The notes beneath the pieces are model-generated. The model did no database searches. It saw only the letters and a list, made by a program, of their open reading frames with translations, and was not told the DNA's origin. Shown here piece by piece: positions 8,227 through 16,840 of a DNA stretch of 64,000 nucleotides. The translations under genes were made by a program, and so were the position numbers. This DNA comes from Anaerostipes rhamnosivorans (GTDB lineage: Bacteria; Bacillota; Clostridia; Lachnospirales; Lachnospiraceae), in the NCBI RefSeq assembly GCF_005280655.1, contig NZ_CP040058.1, forward strand, positions 3,279,001 to 3,343,000, written 5' to 3'. Every line of letters begins with the position of its first letter. The first letter of the stretch is position 1.

Positions 8227-10891
8227 CTCCGCTTTTTCCAGTAATCAATTCGTAAATTAATTTTAGTTCCCTCAGGTTTACTGACACATTATATTTGGAT
8301 TCAATGACAGATAGGCTGTTTTTTGCACTTTTTATGAAATCCGGGTGACACTTCTCAAACACGGATTCATCTCCCTGGGGAAGTCTTCCTTTTTCCAGGA
8401 TCAATCGTTCCACCATGATGCAGATATGAATATACAGCATTTTTTTCAGATCTACAGAAAATGCAGTATTACGAACCGCTTCTATCTTTTCCACCGCCTC
8501 CTCCACATCCAGGATGATTTTATCCGGATTCAGGATCGTAAGCTGTCCGATGATATTTCTCATGCTGAAGCCCTTAATGATGTTTGTCATCACCTGTCTT
8601 ATCACCTTTTCCGGATACTTTTCTCTTAACCCTTCTTCTATCAGATGTTTCCCTTTCTCTGTCACAAGATCATTTAAAAGCAGCGTATGTGCATCCTGGA
8701 TCTCCAACTCAATAGTGGAAATGACAAATAAGACATTATACTTGTGAAATACTCCGCACTGGGACTTTTTAGAGACCAGCTCCTGGTATTCGCAGGCAGC
8801 CACTTCCACTTCCGTCTCCCGAAAGCTCTCTCTTAACATATCCCTGATCTTGATTGCCGTTCCGATGCCTGTAATGCAGCATACTACTATAGCGTCAGCT
8901 TTTTTTCTCTGTTTGATATAAGTAAAATTGGTCACATTATTTTTGACAACCTGCTCCACGATAAAATGGATTCCTTCCCGCCTTAGGATTCTCTCCCCTG
9001 CTTCCATGGCCATCTGGGTAGTGATATTATTAATAATCCCCAGGTCACCCTCAACTTCATTTTGGATATCCTTTGCAATATCCAGCAGTGAGCCTGTATC
9101 CACAAACAGCAGGAGCCCTTTGGATGTGTCCACCCGCTTTAAGTAAGACTTGACCTTTTTTACAATCTCTTTTTTCTCTATATCGAACGGCATATCAAAA
9201 GCCTCAAAAATATACTGTCCAAACATCCGGTTTGCCATGCTGGCAATACTGGATGCAGTGGCATGTCCGTGTGCTGCTATGACCGCATTGCTCAGATCAT
9301 TTTGTATATCCATCCTGCAGAAAAAATATAATGCAACAAAAATACGGATCATCTGTGGGCATGCCTCATAGTCAATGGTCTGTCTGGCCATTTCATAAAA
9401 TATGGCACTCATCTTATAACATCTGTACAACTGCCTTCGGATCAGCTCTTCGGTTTTTCTAAGAGCTTCCACCTCTTCTTCCGAATAACTTAAATCTCTG
9501 CTGAACAAGAGCAGGGTTCTACTCAATACAGTCACCATAGTCCCATTATACTGCAGGCCATAGTTGTTCTGCAGGTAATACAAGATTTTTTCAATAGCCC
9601 CTTGATAGATGCCCTCTGTCATCTCATCACCGCTCAGGTCCATTACCCCTCCAGTGAAACCTTCCAGCATCTTATAGACTTTGGACCGGAAACGCTCCTG
9701 AGAAATACCATGATTCTGGAATCTTCCCAAAAGCCGCCAAACTTCACCGAAGTCTAAGCTGTTTTGAACCCTCTCTACCTTCAACCTGGCTGTCTCTTTG
9801 GGTTTCCAATCCTTGTCTATCACGACTGCTTCCGTGATGTACTGTATCTGGGACTTTCCCCGTTCAAAGCGGTAATGATCGCTCAGATCCCGGACACTTA
9901 CTTTCACCATGTCTCCGTCTTCCCTGCAGAATGCGCCAACGCAGCACAGCTTTACTGCATTTTTCAGGCTTCCGATATTGCCCTTTAGATCCAGCATCAA
10001 GAGCTGGTTGATTACATTGCTGCTAACCCGGAATGTACAGTCCATCGTCTCCGCTTCCTGTGAAAACAGGCTGCAGATGATCTGAAACCGCTCCTCAATG
10101 GTTCTCTCTGAAAAAGGAGGGATCTCGATCATCACCGGGACTCTTCGTATAAAGGTGTCCAGCATTGTACTAATATCTTCTGTGGTAGCAAAGATCAATC
10201 GCACATCCACTTTGGATTCCTGGCTGCTGTCACCAATCTTCGCCACCACCCCTTTGTCAATATAACGAAACAGTTTTTCCTGTCCTTCTGGCGGCAGCCT
10301 GTGAAATTCATCCAGGAATAAATAGCCCTTATCTGCTTTTTGGAACAGTCCTTCTGTAGTTTCCGAGGCGCCGGTGAACGCTCCTTTTTTGTAACCAAAT
10401 AAAATAGATGACAACAGTTCTTTATTGTTGGCATAATCCGCACAGTTTAAGACAACAAACGGTGCGTCCTCAGGGATCAGATTTTTATATTTTGCATATC
10501 TGTATATGTATTCCGCCAGCAGGCTCTTCCCAACACCGCTGGGTCCCAGAATCATGACCGGCATTCCCCTGTTAGGATAGCTTGCGGCGAGACGGCATTT
10601 ATCTACCTGGTCTTTCAGGCTTTTGTCATAACCAATAAATCCATGAAATGGATTCTCTTCGTCTCTTTCTTCTTTTTCCAAAACATCACAGTAAAACAGA
10701 ACCGGCCGTGTTTTAATCTTTCTGATCCTTCCTTCCGCTGCCAATTCATTGAGCAGGCTGCTGGCAAGATTTCTTGGAATGCCCAGATATTCGGCAAGCC
10801 GAGAGGCATCAACTCCCTGCTTTTCTCCTCTTGCTTTCTTCTCGATCTGTTCAAAAAGTCTTTCTTTGTTGGTCTTTTTCTCTCTCTCCAT
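8216..10891 (-). CDS. levR: Sigma-54-dependent PTS activator of the LevR family
   Basis: Activates the sigma-54 promoter next to it in response to PTS phosphorylation. Of 891 residues, an N-terminal winged-helix region (about 10-65) is followed by the AAA+ domain with Walker A GPSGVGKS (116-123), the sigma-54 contact loop GAFTGA (170-175) and Walker B GYLFLDEF (about 189-196). Then come a PRD, a mannose-type EIIA-like domain with AVIAAHGHATA, an EIIB-like segment VVCCITGIGTA and a second PRD. This is the LevR/CelR layout and close to the usual length (about 940). The start follows a GGAGGGAG site. The assignment to the downstream PTS is by position and promoter type. Confidence 0.94.
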   Translation of the reverse strand: MEREKKTNKERLFEQIEKKARGEKQGVDASRLAEYLGIPRNLASSLLNELAAEGRIRKIKTRPVLFYCDVLEKEERDEENPFHGFIGYDKSLKDQVDKCRLAASYPNRGMPVMILGPSGVGKSLLAEYIYRYAKYKNLIPEDAPFVVLNCADYANNKELLSSILFGYKKGAFTGASETTEGLFQKADKGYLFLDEFHRLPPEGQEKLFRYIDKGVVAKIGDSSQESKVDVRLIFATTEDISTMLDTFIRRVPVMIEIPPFSERTIEERFQIICSLFSQEAETMDCTFRVSSNVINQLLMLDLKGNIGSLKNAVKLCCVGAFCREDGDMVKVSVRDLSDHYRFERGKSQIQYITEAVVIDKDWKPKETARLKVERVQNSLDFGEVWRLLGRFQNHGISQERFRSKVYKMLEGFTGGVMDLSGDEMTEGIYQGAIEKILYYLQNNYGLQYNGTMVTVLSRTLLLFSRDLSYSEEEVEALRKTEELIRRQLYRCYKMSAIFYEMARQTIDYEACPQMIRIFVALYFFCRMDIQNDLSNAVIAAHGHATASSIASMANRMFGQYIFEAFDMPFDIEKKEIVKKVKSYLKRVDTSKGLLLFVDTGSLLDIAKDIQNEVEGDLGIINNITTQMAMEAGERILRREGIHFIVEQVVKNNVTNFTYIKQRKKADAIVVCCITGIGTAIKIRDMLRESFRETEVEVAACEYQELVSKKSQCGVFHKYNVLFVISTIELEIQDAHTLLLNDLVTEKGKHLIEEGLREKYPEKVIRQVMTNIIKGFSMRNIIGQLTILNPDKIILDVEEAVEKIEAVRNTAFSVDLKKMLYIHICIMVERLILEKGRLPQGDESVFEKCHPDFIKSAKNSLSVIESKYNVSVNLRELKLIYELITGKSGGPA

Positions 10892-11046
10892 AGCTCTCCC
10901 TCCAGCTATCGTATCATTTCATTATGAAATTCGTGATATCCATACAATTTTATGGATTTTCTCTTTCACAATATGTTACCATAGAAAGTAATAAGATTAT
11001 ATCAAAATACCAAAATTAATCAGGTAACATTTGGAGGTTTTATCTC

Positions 11047-11306
11047 ATGCAAACACTTTCTTATAAGATTGAAGCACATAACGGACTTCACGCCCGTCCA
11101 TGCGTGTCCATCATCGCTTTATCCAGAAGTACCGGCTGTTCCATTCTCCTTTCCTGCAATGGAAATGAGGCTGCCGCCCAGAACCCGATTGATCTGATGG
11201 CCCTGGGGGGGCCGGATGCGGAGACGAATTATCGATTACGGTTGAGGGGCCGGATGAAGAATCCGTAAAACAGCAGCTCTTGACAATACTGGAAACAGAA
11301 CTCTGA
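11047..11306 (+). pseudogene. HPr-like phosphocarrier with a frameshift in a G7 run
   Basis: The first 55 codons read as an HPr paralogue with the phosphorylation motif GLHARP (His15). After L-M-A-L-G the frame fails at seven consecutive G (11205-11211) and stops at 11268. In the frame two bases on, the rest of a normal HPr continues (GDELSITVEGPDEESVKQ and so on) to a TGA at 11306. Removing two G restores the canonical LGxxxGDE spacing. Residue 46, the serine phosphorylated by HPr kinase, is Asn here. It may be a true pseudogene, an assembly error in the G run, or a slippage-controlled gene. A GGAGG site precedes the ATG. It is divergent from levR, so it may have served that PTS. Confidence 0.8.
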
Positions 11307-11394
11307 TACATTGGATTTTTCTCCACTATTTATGATATAATATAATAAATATGACGATTAGTCAGAAACTAACTACACAAAGGAGATTCGGGGG

Positions 11395-12843
11395 ATGATG
11401 ACTCGAAATTTTACATTGCTGACGGACTTGTACGAACTGACCATGATGCAGGGATATTATAAGTCCGGCAATGATGAGACTGTGATCTTTGATGTCTTTT
11501 ACCGGGACAACCCATCCGGCAGCGGCTATGCCATTGCCTGCGGACTTGACCTGGTCATTGACTATATCAAAAATCTGTCTTTTTCATATGAAGATATTGA
11601 CTACTTGCGAAGCCTTGACATATTTGACGAAGATTTTCTGGAATACCTTGCAGGATACCATTTTACCGGCGATATTTTCGCCATACCGGAGGGTACTGTT
11701 GTATTTCCCATGGAGCCTCTGCTGAAGGTGATCGCACCGATGATGGAGGCCCAGCTCATTGAGACTGCCATCTTAAATATCATCAATCATCAGAGTTTGA
11801 TCGCCACAAAAGCCTCCCGCGTGGTCTATGCGGCCGGCGGCAGCGGTGTGATGGAATTCGGCCTGAGACGTGCCCAGGGTGCAGACGCAGGCACTTACGG
11901 GGCAAGAGCCGCAGTGATCGGAGGATGTGACGGCACTTCCAACGTCCTCGCCGGGAAGATGTTTGATCTTCCGGTGCTGGGTACCCATGCCCACAGCTGG
12001 ATCATGAGTTTCCCGGATGAGTACACCGCATTTAAAACCTATGCCACCTTATATCCGGATGCATGCATGCTGCTGGTAGACACTTACGACACCCTGAAAT
12101 CCGGTGTCCCCAATGCGATCCGTGTATTCAAAGAACTGAGGGAACAGGGCATCCAGCCTAAAAAGATCGGCATCCGCCTAGACAGCGGGGATCTGGCCTA
12201 TCTGTCCAAGAAAGCCCGGGCAATGCTGGATGAGGCCGGCTTCCCTGAGGCCATTATCTCTGCCTCCAGCGACCTGGATGAGAACCTGATTCAGAGCCTG
12301 AAGCTCCAGGGTGCACCGATCACTTCCTGGGGAGTAGGCACGAAACTGATCACCTCTTCCGACTGCCCTGCCTTTGGCGGCGTCTATAAGCTGGCAGCTG
12401 CAAAGCATAAGGATGAGAAAAAGTTTAAAGCAAAAATAAAGATTTCAGAGAATCCTGTAAAAGTAACCAACCCCGGCAATAAGACGGTTTACAGGATTTA
12501 CGATAAGACCACGGGAAAGATCCGCGCGGATTTGATCTGTCTCACGCAAGAGTCTTATTCCTCCAAAGAAGATCTGGTGATCTTCGATCCGACCGCCACA
12601 TGGAAGAAGTCAACGATCATAGGTGGAACCTATACACTGAGAGAACTTCTCGTTCCAGTGTTCCTGAAAGGACAGTGTGTATACGAAAACCCTTCCGCCA
12701 TGGAGATCAGGGATTACTGCACCGGCGAGCTGAATACTCTCTGGGACGAGACAAGGCGTCTGGTGAACCCACAGAACGTATATGTGGATTTGTCAAAGCC
12801 TTTGTATGATCTGAAGAATCAGCTGTTATCCCAAAAAGTATAA
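11395..12843 (+). CDS. pncB: Nicotinate phosphoribosyltransferase
   Basis: Converts nicotinate and PRPP to nicotinate mononucleotide in NAD salvage. The 482-residue protein begins NFTLLTDLYELTMMQGYY and has the phosphohistidine region LGTHAHSWIMSFPDEYTAF (about 195-213) and RLDSGDLAYLSKKAR (about 262-276), all typical of the family. Two adjacent ATG codons are possible starts; AGGAGATTCGGGGG precedes both. It stands alone, with about 90 bp to the broken HPr-like gene. Confidence 0.97.
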   Translation: MMTRNFTLLTDLYELTMMQGYYKSGNDETVIFDVFYRDNPSGSGYAIACGLDLVIDYIKNLSFSYEDIDYLRSLDIFDEDFLEYLAGYHFTGDIFAIPEGTVVFPMEPLLKVIAPMMEAQLIETAILNIINHQSLIATKASRVVYAAGGSGVMEFGLRRAQGADAGTYGARAAVIGGCDGTSNVLAGKMFDLPVLGTHAHSWIMSFPDEYTAFKTYATLYPDACMLLVDTYDTLKSGVPNAIRVFKELREQGIQPKKIGIRLDSGDLAYLSKKARAMLDEAGFPEAIISASSDLDENLIQSLKLQGAPITSWGVGTKLITSSDCPAFGGVYKLAAAKHKDEKKFKAKIKISENPVKVTNPGNKTVYRIYDKTTGKIRADLICLTQESYSSKEDLVIFDPTATWKKSTIIGGTYTLRELLVPVFLKGQCVYENPSAMEIRDYCTGELNTLWDETRRLVNPQNVYVDLSKPLYDLKNQLLSQKV

Positions 12844-12880
12844 GTTTTAAATATGTCAAAGTATTGAAAGGAGAATCTCT

Positions 12881-13618
12881 ATGATTCGTTTTTTTGCTGA
12901 TATTATATATCTGTTTTTCTTTTTGACTCTGACCTTTCCCCTATACCCGTTGTTTGACCACTGGAACAGGACTGGACAGGAGCACCGCAGAGCCGAAAAG
13001 GCTCAGTCAATGATCATGAATGCCTTTAAGACCTGCCTGCGTTTTGCTGGAACAAAGGTCATTGTGGACGGCCGTGAAAATATCCCAGAGGACACCGCAG
13101 TCCTCTTTGTGGGCAACCACAGCAGCTACTATGACATCCTGTGCAGCTACGTGGCCACTCCACACGGAGCCGGTTTTTTTGCCAAGAACGAGATGGGCAA
13201 AATTCCGTGCCTGAGCCACTGGATGACGTTCATCAACTGCCTGTTCCTGGACAGGAAGAATATAAAAGAGGGTATGAAGACCATCAACAAAGGGACAGAG
13301 TATCTGAAGAACGGTTTTTCCATGGTCATCTTCCCGGAAGGGACCAGAAGCCAGGATGAGGAACCCCACGCCTTTAAGGAGGGAAGCTTAAGACCGGCCC
13401 TGAAAGCAAATGTTCCCGTTGTCCCTATGGCCATCTCCGGAACAGCAGATATCCTGGAGAATAATAAAAAATATACAGTAAAACCAACTGAAGTGCATAT
13501 TACATTTGGTCCGCCGATCTACCCTGACCAGCTGGACCGCCAGACACAGAAACACCTGGGCGCCGCAGTTCGTGAAGAAATTATCGAAATGAGAAAAAAA
13601 CATAAGACAATGGCCTGA
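12881..13618 (+). CDS. plsC: 1-acyl-sn-glycerol-3-phosphate acyltransferase (PlsC family)
   Basis: Acylates lysophosphatidate in phospholipid synthesis at the membrane. The 245-residue protein has an N-terminal hydrophobic segment (about 5-25), the catalytic HX4D motif NHSSYYD (about 79-85), and VIFPEGTRS (about 150-158), the substrate-binding signature. AAAGGAGAATCTCT precedes the ATG. It follows pncB by 37 bp and may share its transcript. Confidence 0.92.
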   Translation: MIRFFADIIYLFFFLTLTFPLYPLFDHWNRTGQEHRRAEKAQSMIMNAFKTCLRFAGTKVIVDGRENIPEDTAVLFVGNHSSYYDILCSYVATPHGAGFFAKNEMGKIPCLSHWMTFINCLFLDRKNIKEGMKTINKGTEYLKNGFSMVIFPEGTRSQDEEPHAFKEGSLRPALKANVPVVPMAISGTADILENNKKYTVKPTEVHITFGPPIYPDQLDRQTQKHLGAAVREEIIEMRKKHKTMA

Positions 13619-13632
13619 AAAGATGATATAAT
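13604..13632 (+). promoter_or_regulatory. Promoter before the 156-residue membrane-anchored protein
   Basis: AAGACA (13604-13609), a 17-base spacer and a perfect TATAAT (13627-13632). It overlaps the end of plsC, so the downstream gene can be transcribed on its own. Confidence 0.6.
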
Positions 13633-13697
13633 GTCATTTAGGCATGCCGTGTGAAGGCGTGAAGTTAAAGATGTAAAGAGCCAGGAGGAAGAAAGAA

Positions 13698-14168
13698 ATG
13701 CAAGTATGGATGGTTTTATTGATTATCGCGGTCGTAGTTCTTGCTGTTCTTGCCATTCTGTATTTTGTAGGAAACAAACTTCAGAAAAAGCAGGAAGTCC
13801 AGCGCGAACAGCTGGAAAGTGCAGCACAGATGTATTCAATGCTGGTCATTGATAAAAAGAAGATGAAGATGACAGAAGCAGGTTTTCCGAAAATGGTCAT
13901 TGACCAGATTCCGAAACGTGCCAAGATCGCCAAAGTACCTGTGGTCAAAGTAAAGATCGGACCAAAAATCACTCCATTGTTATGTGATGAACTGATTTAT
14001 GACCAAGTGCCAGTAAAGGCTGAGATCAAAGCCAAAGTCAGCGGCATATATATTACCGAAATTCATAACCTGCGGAATGTAGCACCGCCGCAGGAAACAA
14101 AAGGGTTCTTTAAGAAGTTTAAGAAGAAAACGATTGAAGCATCCCGCAATTTATCAGGCAAGAAATAA
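13698..14168 (+). CDS. Membrane-anchored protein of unknown function
   Basis: I do not recognise this family. The 156-residue protein has one N-terminal transmembrane helix (about 5-27) followed by a charged, mostly basic cytoplasmic part. The middle holds repeated PVVKVKIGPKI / PVKAEIKAKVSGI strands and the end is very lysine-rich (FFKKFKKKTIEASR). A good AGGAGGAAGAAAG site precedes the ATG, and it has its own promoter and strong terminator, so it looks like a real single-gene unit. Confidence 0.8.
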   Translation: MQVWMVLLIIAVVVLAVLAILYFVGNKLQKKQEVQREQLESAAQMYSMLVIDKKKMKMTEAGFPKMVIDQIPKRAKIAKVPVVKVKIGPKITPLLCDELIYDQVPVKAEIKAKVSGIYITEIHNLRNVAPPQETKGFFKKFKKKTIEASRNLSGKK

Positions 14169-14209
14169 AAATACAGACAGAAGACTTGCACTTCTGTCTG
14201 TATTTTTTT
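14169..14209 (+). terminator. Bidirectional terminator
   Basis: A perfect 13-bp stem, ATACAGACAGAAG...CTTCTGTCTGTAT, with T runs on both strands. It ends the 13698 gene on the plus strand and the PRD regulator gene on the minus strand. Confidence 0.92.
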
Positions 14210-14214
14210 GCCCA

Positions 14215-16257
14215 TTATTCTGCTGTCATATATTCATAAACCGCCTTGGTGCCGGCAAGAGCCAGCACTTCCTCTATTTTTCCTTCTGCCCTTCCAAGCT
14301 GAATGATCCTTTTGATCAACTCCAGGTATTCTTCTTCTCCGACACAGGCAAAACAAAACAACAGATATACCGGATCTTCTGATTCCGTAAAAATGACTCC
14401 CTCTTTTATTACCAGAAGGCTCAAACCATCTTTATATACCCCGTGCTCTCTGCCCGCATGGGCCAGGGCCACTCCCCGGCTCACCACAATATAATCCCCG
14501 TATTCTTCCACGTTCTGAATAGACTTTTTAATATATTCAGCGGATATATATCCCTGATCTTCCAGAGGCGCGGCTGCCCGGTGCATGGCCTCCCTCCAGG
14601 GCATGGAGGCTTCTTCTATCTCGATCATATCTTCTCTTAAGAGTTCCATGAGAGGATTCACTCTTTCTTTTCCTTTTTCCCTCTGATACTCTTTGATCAC
14701 CCCGCCGATGGTCTTACAGAGCGTGTCTGCCAGCTCCTCGTCTTCTATGATCGTGCGGATCTGGCCTAATAGGACCTCTGTTTTATGCTGCATTGTAGCT
14801 GGTTTTAAAGTGTGCTTCTGAAATGTGAGCCTCTGGATCTGATTTAGATCGTCCATCTGCAGAAACGGGTGTACCTTTATGACCTGATATTCCTTTGTGT
14901 GGATCGGTACGGTGGAAATGATAAAGTCCACAGGCTCCGCGTTGTATTTCAGTCGTCCGATCACTTCGTGGGCCGCCAGCACGCCGATAATGTTAAAATC
15001 AAAATAGTTTTTTATCTGCGCCTCTAAATATTTTCCGGTGGCCATGCTTCCCGGGCAGACGATAACCACGGAAATCTTGGGCAGATAGCGGCGGTTTCTG
15101 ATGATCGCCACACAGATATGGATCACTATTGATTTTTTCATGTTGCCGCTGAGGTGATATGAGAGAAACCCCTCCAGTATATAGGCATATTGACTGACCA
15201 ATTCCTCCAGCCTTTCATAATTGATAGAGGAATCATATTCCTTAGGCAGCTCCACCTCATAGTTTCCCCAGTCTTTTATGCTCCTTATATGCATCAGGAG
15301 AGAGTCCATCAGTTTTGTATCACTCACCAAATCAAGGTTCATCTCCTGGTCAATCTTTCCCACAAAATTCATGATGACTTTGTAGAGTTCGATCTCATCC
15401 ACCGTCTTTACAAAAGAATACAGCTTATGGTCCGCGATATACTCCCTGAATCCCTTCATCATATCTTCGGTAACAGTCACTTCCAGCATATGGCCTGCAT
15501 AGAGGATCATATGGTCAATCCCCGACAGAGGAGTCCTGCCTGTGACTGCTCTGCCTTCCCTCCTGCAGAAATTAAATACCACAAACAGATACAGCACGAT
15601 ATCGTAAAATACATCCTCGATGAACACAAGATTGCTGACCTTCATGTACTCCTGCATATACTCAAAGAGGATGGAAAAACTATGCTTGATCTCCATGCGG
15701 TTTAAGATCATGCGCTGAAAGAAACCTTCATTTTCCACATTGATAGCGATGGAGCGGTATAATTCAACCAGGATGCTGATCCTTTCCTTTTCCTGGAATT
15801 TAAGCAGCATTCCTTTTCCCGAGTCCAGGATCAGTTTTCCCTGAAAGCTTTTCATACTCTCTTTTATCACTTCCATATCGTTTACAATGGTAATGCGGCT
15901 CACATACAGTTCCTCCGCAATATGCTGCATGGTGATATATGTCTGGGATGACGCCAGTTCCATCAAGATATAGATCTGCCGTTCCTTCGGTGATAGCTTG
16001 TACATATATGCATCCATCTCATAGAGATAATTTTCCACCACATCTTCATCAAAATCACTTCCTAAGATCAGCTTTCCTTCCTCTGTGGTTCTGATCTCAC
16101 CCACAGGGATCGTCCGCAGGAATTGGTTGATCTCTTTGATATCATTCTTGAGTGTTTTCTGGGATATGCCATAATGGGAAGCCAGCTCTCTCACAGTCAG
16201 CGTGCGGTCACTGTCTCTGATTATTTTTTGTATAATCTCTGTACTTCGCCTTCGCAT
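14215..16257 (-). CDS. PRD-containing transcriptional regulator of a galactitol-type PTS (BglG/MtlR-like)
   Basis: The 680-residue regulator has an N-terminal HTH (VRELASHYGISQKTLKNDI, about 23-41), a second Mga-like HTH (MQHIAEELYVSRITIVNDM), two PTS regulation domains, a IIB-like segment (SVVIVCPGSMATGKYLE) and a C-terminal IIA-like domain with VALAHAGREHG. This is the MtlR/LicR DNA-binding activator layout, not a short RNA-binding BglG. PTS components phosphorylate such proteins to report sugar supply. I chose the ATG at 16257, which has AAAAGGAGTAGAAGAAAG upstream, over a GTG further 5'. It is the last gene of the PTS operon and has a palindrome just before it. Confidence 0.9.
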   Translation of the reverse strand: MRRRSTEIIQKIIRDSDRTLTVRELASHYGISQKTLKNDIKEINQFLRTIPVGEIRTTEEGKLILGSDFDEDVVENYLYEMDAYMYKLSPKERQIYILMELASSQTYITMQHIAEELYVSRITIVNDMEVIKESMKSFQGKLILDSGKGMLLKFQEKERISILVELYRSIAINVENEGFFQRMILNRMEIKHSFSILFEYMQEYMKVSNLVFIEDVFYDIVLYLFVVFNFCRREGRAVTGRTPLSGIDHMILYAGHMLEVTVTEDMMKGFREYIADHKLYSFVKTVDEIELYKVIMNFVGKIDQEMNLDLVSDTKLMDSLLMHIRSIKDWGNYEVELPKEYDSSINYERLEELVSQYAYILEGFLSYHLSGNMKKSIVIHICVAIIRNRRYLPKISVVIVCPGSMATGKYLEAQIKNYFDFNIIGVLAAHEVIGRLKYNAEPVDFIISTVPIHTKEYQVIKVHPFLQMDDLNQIQRLTFQKHTLKPATMQHKTEVLLGQIRTIIEDEELADTLCKTIGGVIKEYQREKGKERVNPLMELLREDMIEIEEASMPWREAMHRAAAPLEDQGYISAEYIKKSIQNVEEYGDYIVVSRGVALAHAGREHGVYKDGLSLLVIKEGVIFTESEDPVYLLFCFACVGEEEYLELIKRIIQLGRAEGKIEEVLALAGTKAVYEYMTAE

Positions 16258-16285
16258 CTTTCTTCTACTCCTTTTATAGATCACA

Positions 16286-16303
16286 AAGTGGATATATCCA
16301 CTT
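16286..16303. promoter_or_regulatory. 18-bp perfect palindrome before the PRD regulator gene
   Basis: AAGTGGATATATCCACTT lies about 30 bp before the regulator's start. It could be an operator for autoregulation. A hairpin GGCATTGC...GCAATGCC also lies at about 16343-16366, just after the IIA gene, and could reduce read-through. Confidence 0.4.
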
Positions 16304-16373
16304 CAACTCCTGAGCCTCTCAGTCCATTAGAATTAAGAACAGGCATTGCAGTCTCCCGCAATGCCATATTCTA

Positions 16374-16820
16374 TTATTCCAGTTCCTCCAGAAATAATTC
16401 CCTGACTGCCTCCAGAGGCAGTTTGTTACACTTGGATATGACTTGTTCATTCATCACAAACTGCATTAATTTCTGTAAAAATTCTAAATGCTCTTCGGCC
16501 TGCTTTATGGCTAGGTTAAACACCAGCCGGGTCTCCACAAATTCTTCGCTGTCATCCATACGGTAGAATCTTACAGGCTTGTTAAGCCTCAGAAAGCAAA
16601 TACAGTTTTCATGGATGCCCTTTACTTTGCTGTGCGGGATTGCCACTGGTATGGCGGAAGGGAGTCCCGTTGGATATTCCTTTTCCCGTTCAATACAAGA
16701 GTCTATAAATTCACGTTCTACACTTCCGTTTTTCATCATGTATTCCCCGCATAAAACGATGGCTTCTTTCCAGTTTTCTGCAGAGCCTTCCACAACAAGA
16801 TAAGTATTTTTTGATTTCAT
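16374..16820 (-). CDS. PTS fructose/galactitol-type IIA component
   Basis: A cytoplasmic phosphocarrier of 148 residues, with the active histidine in VAIPHSKVKG and the CIEREKEYPTGLPSA-type motif of the fructose/mannitol IIA superfamily. The ATG at 16820 has GAGGTG 6-7 bases upstream; a GTG three codons earlier overlaps that site. It follows the IIC gene by 20 bases. Confidence 0.93.
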   Translation of the reverse strand: MKSKNTYLVVEGSAENWKEAIVLCGEYMMKNGSVEREFIDSCIEREKEYPTGLPSAIPVAIPHSKVKGIHENCICFLRLNKPVRFYRMDDSEEFVETRLVFNLAIKQAEEHLEFLQKLMQFVMNEQVISKCNKLPLEAVRELFLEELE

Positions 16821-16840
16821 TCCTGTCACCTCTTTAAGTC

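Noticed and set aside
14215..16257. Calling the PRD protein an RNA antiterminator
   Set aside because: It has HTH domains and IIA/IIB-like domains of the MtlR/LicR type and no visible CAT RNA-binding domain at the N-terminus.
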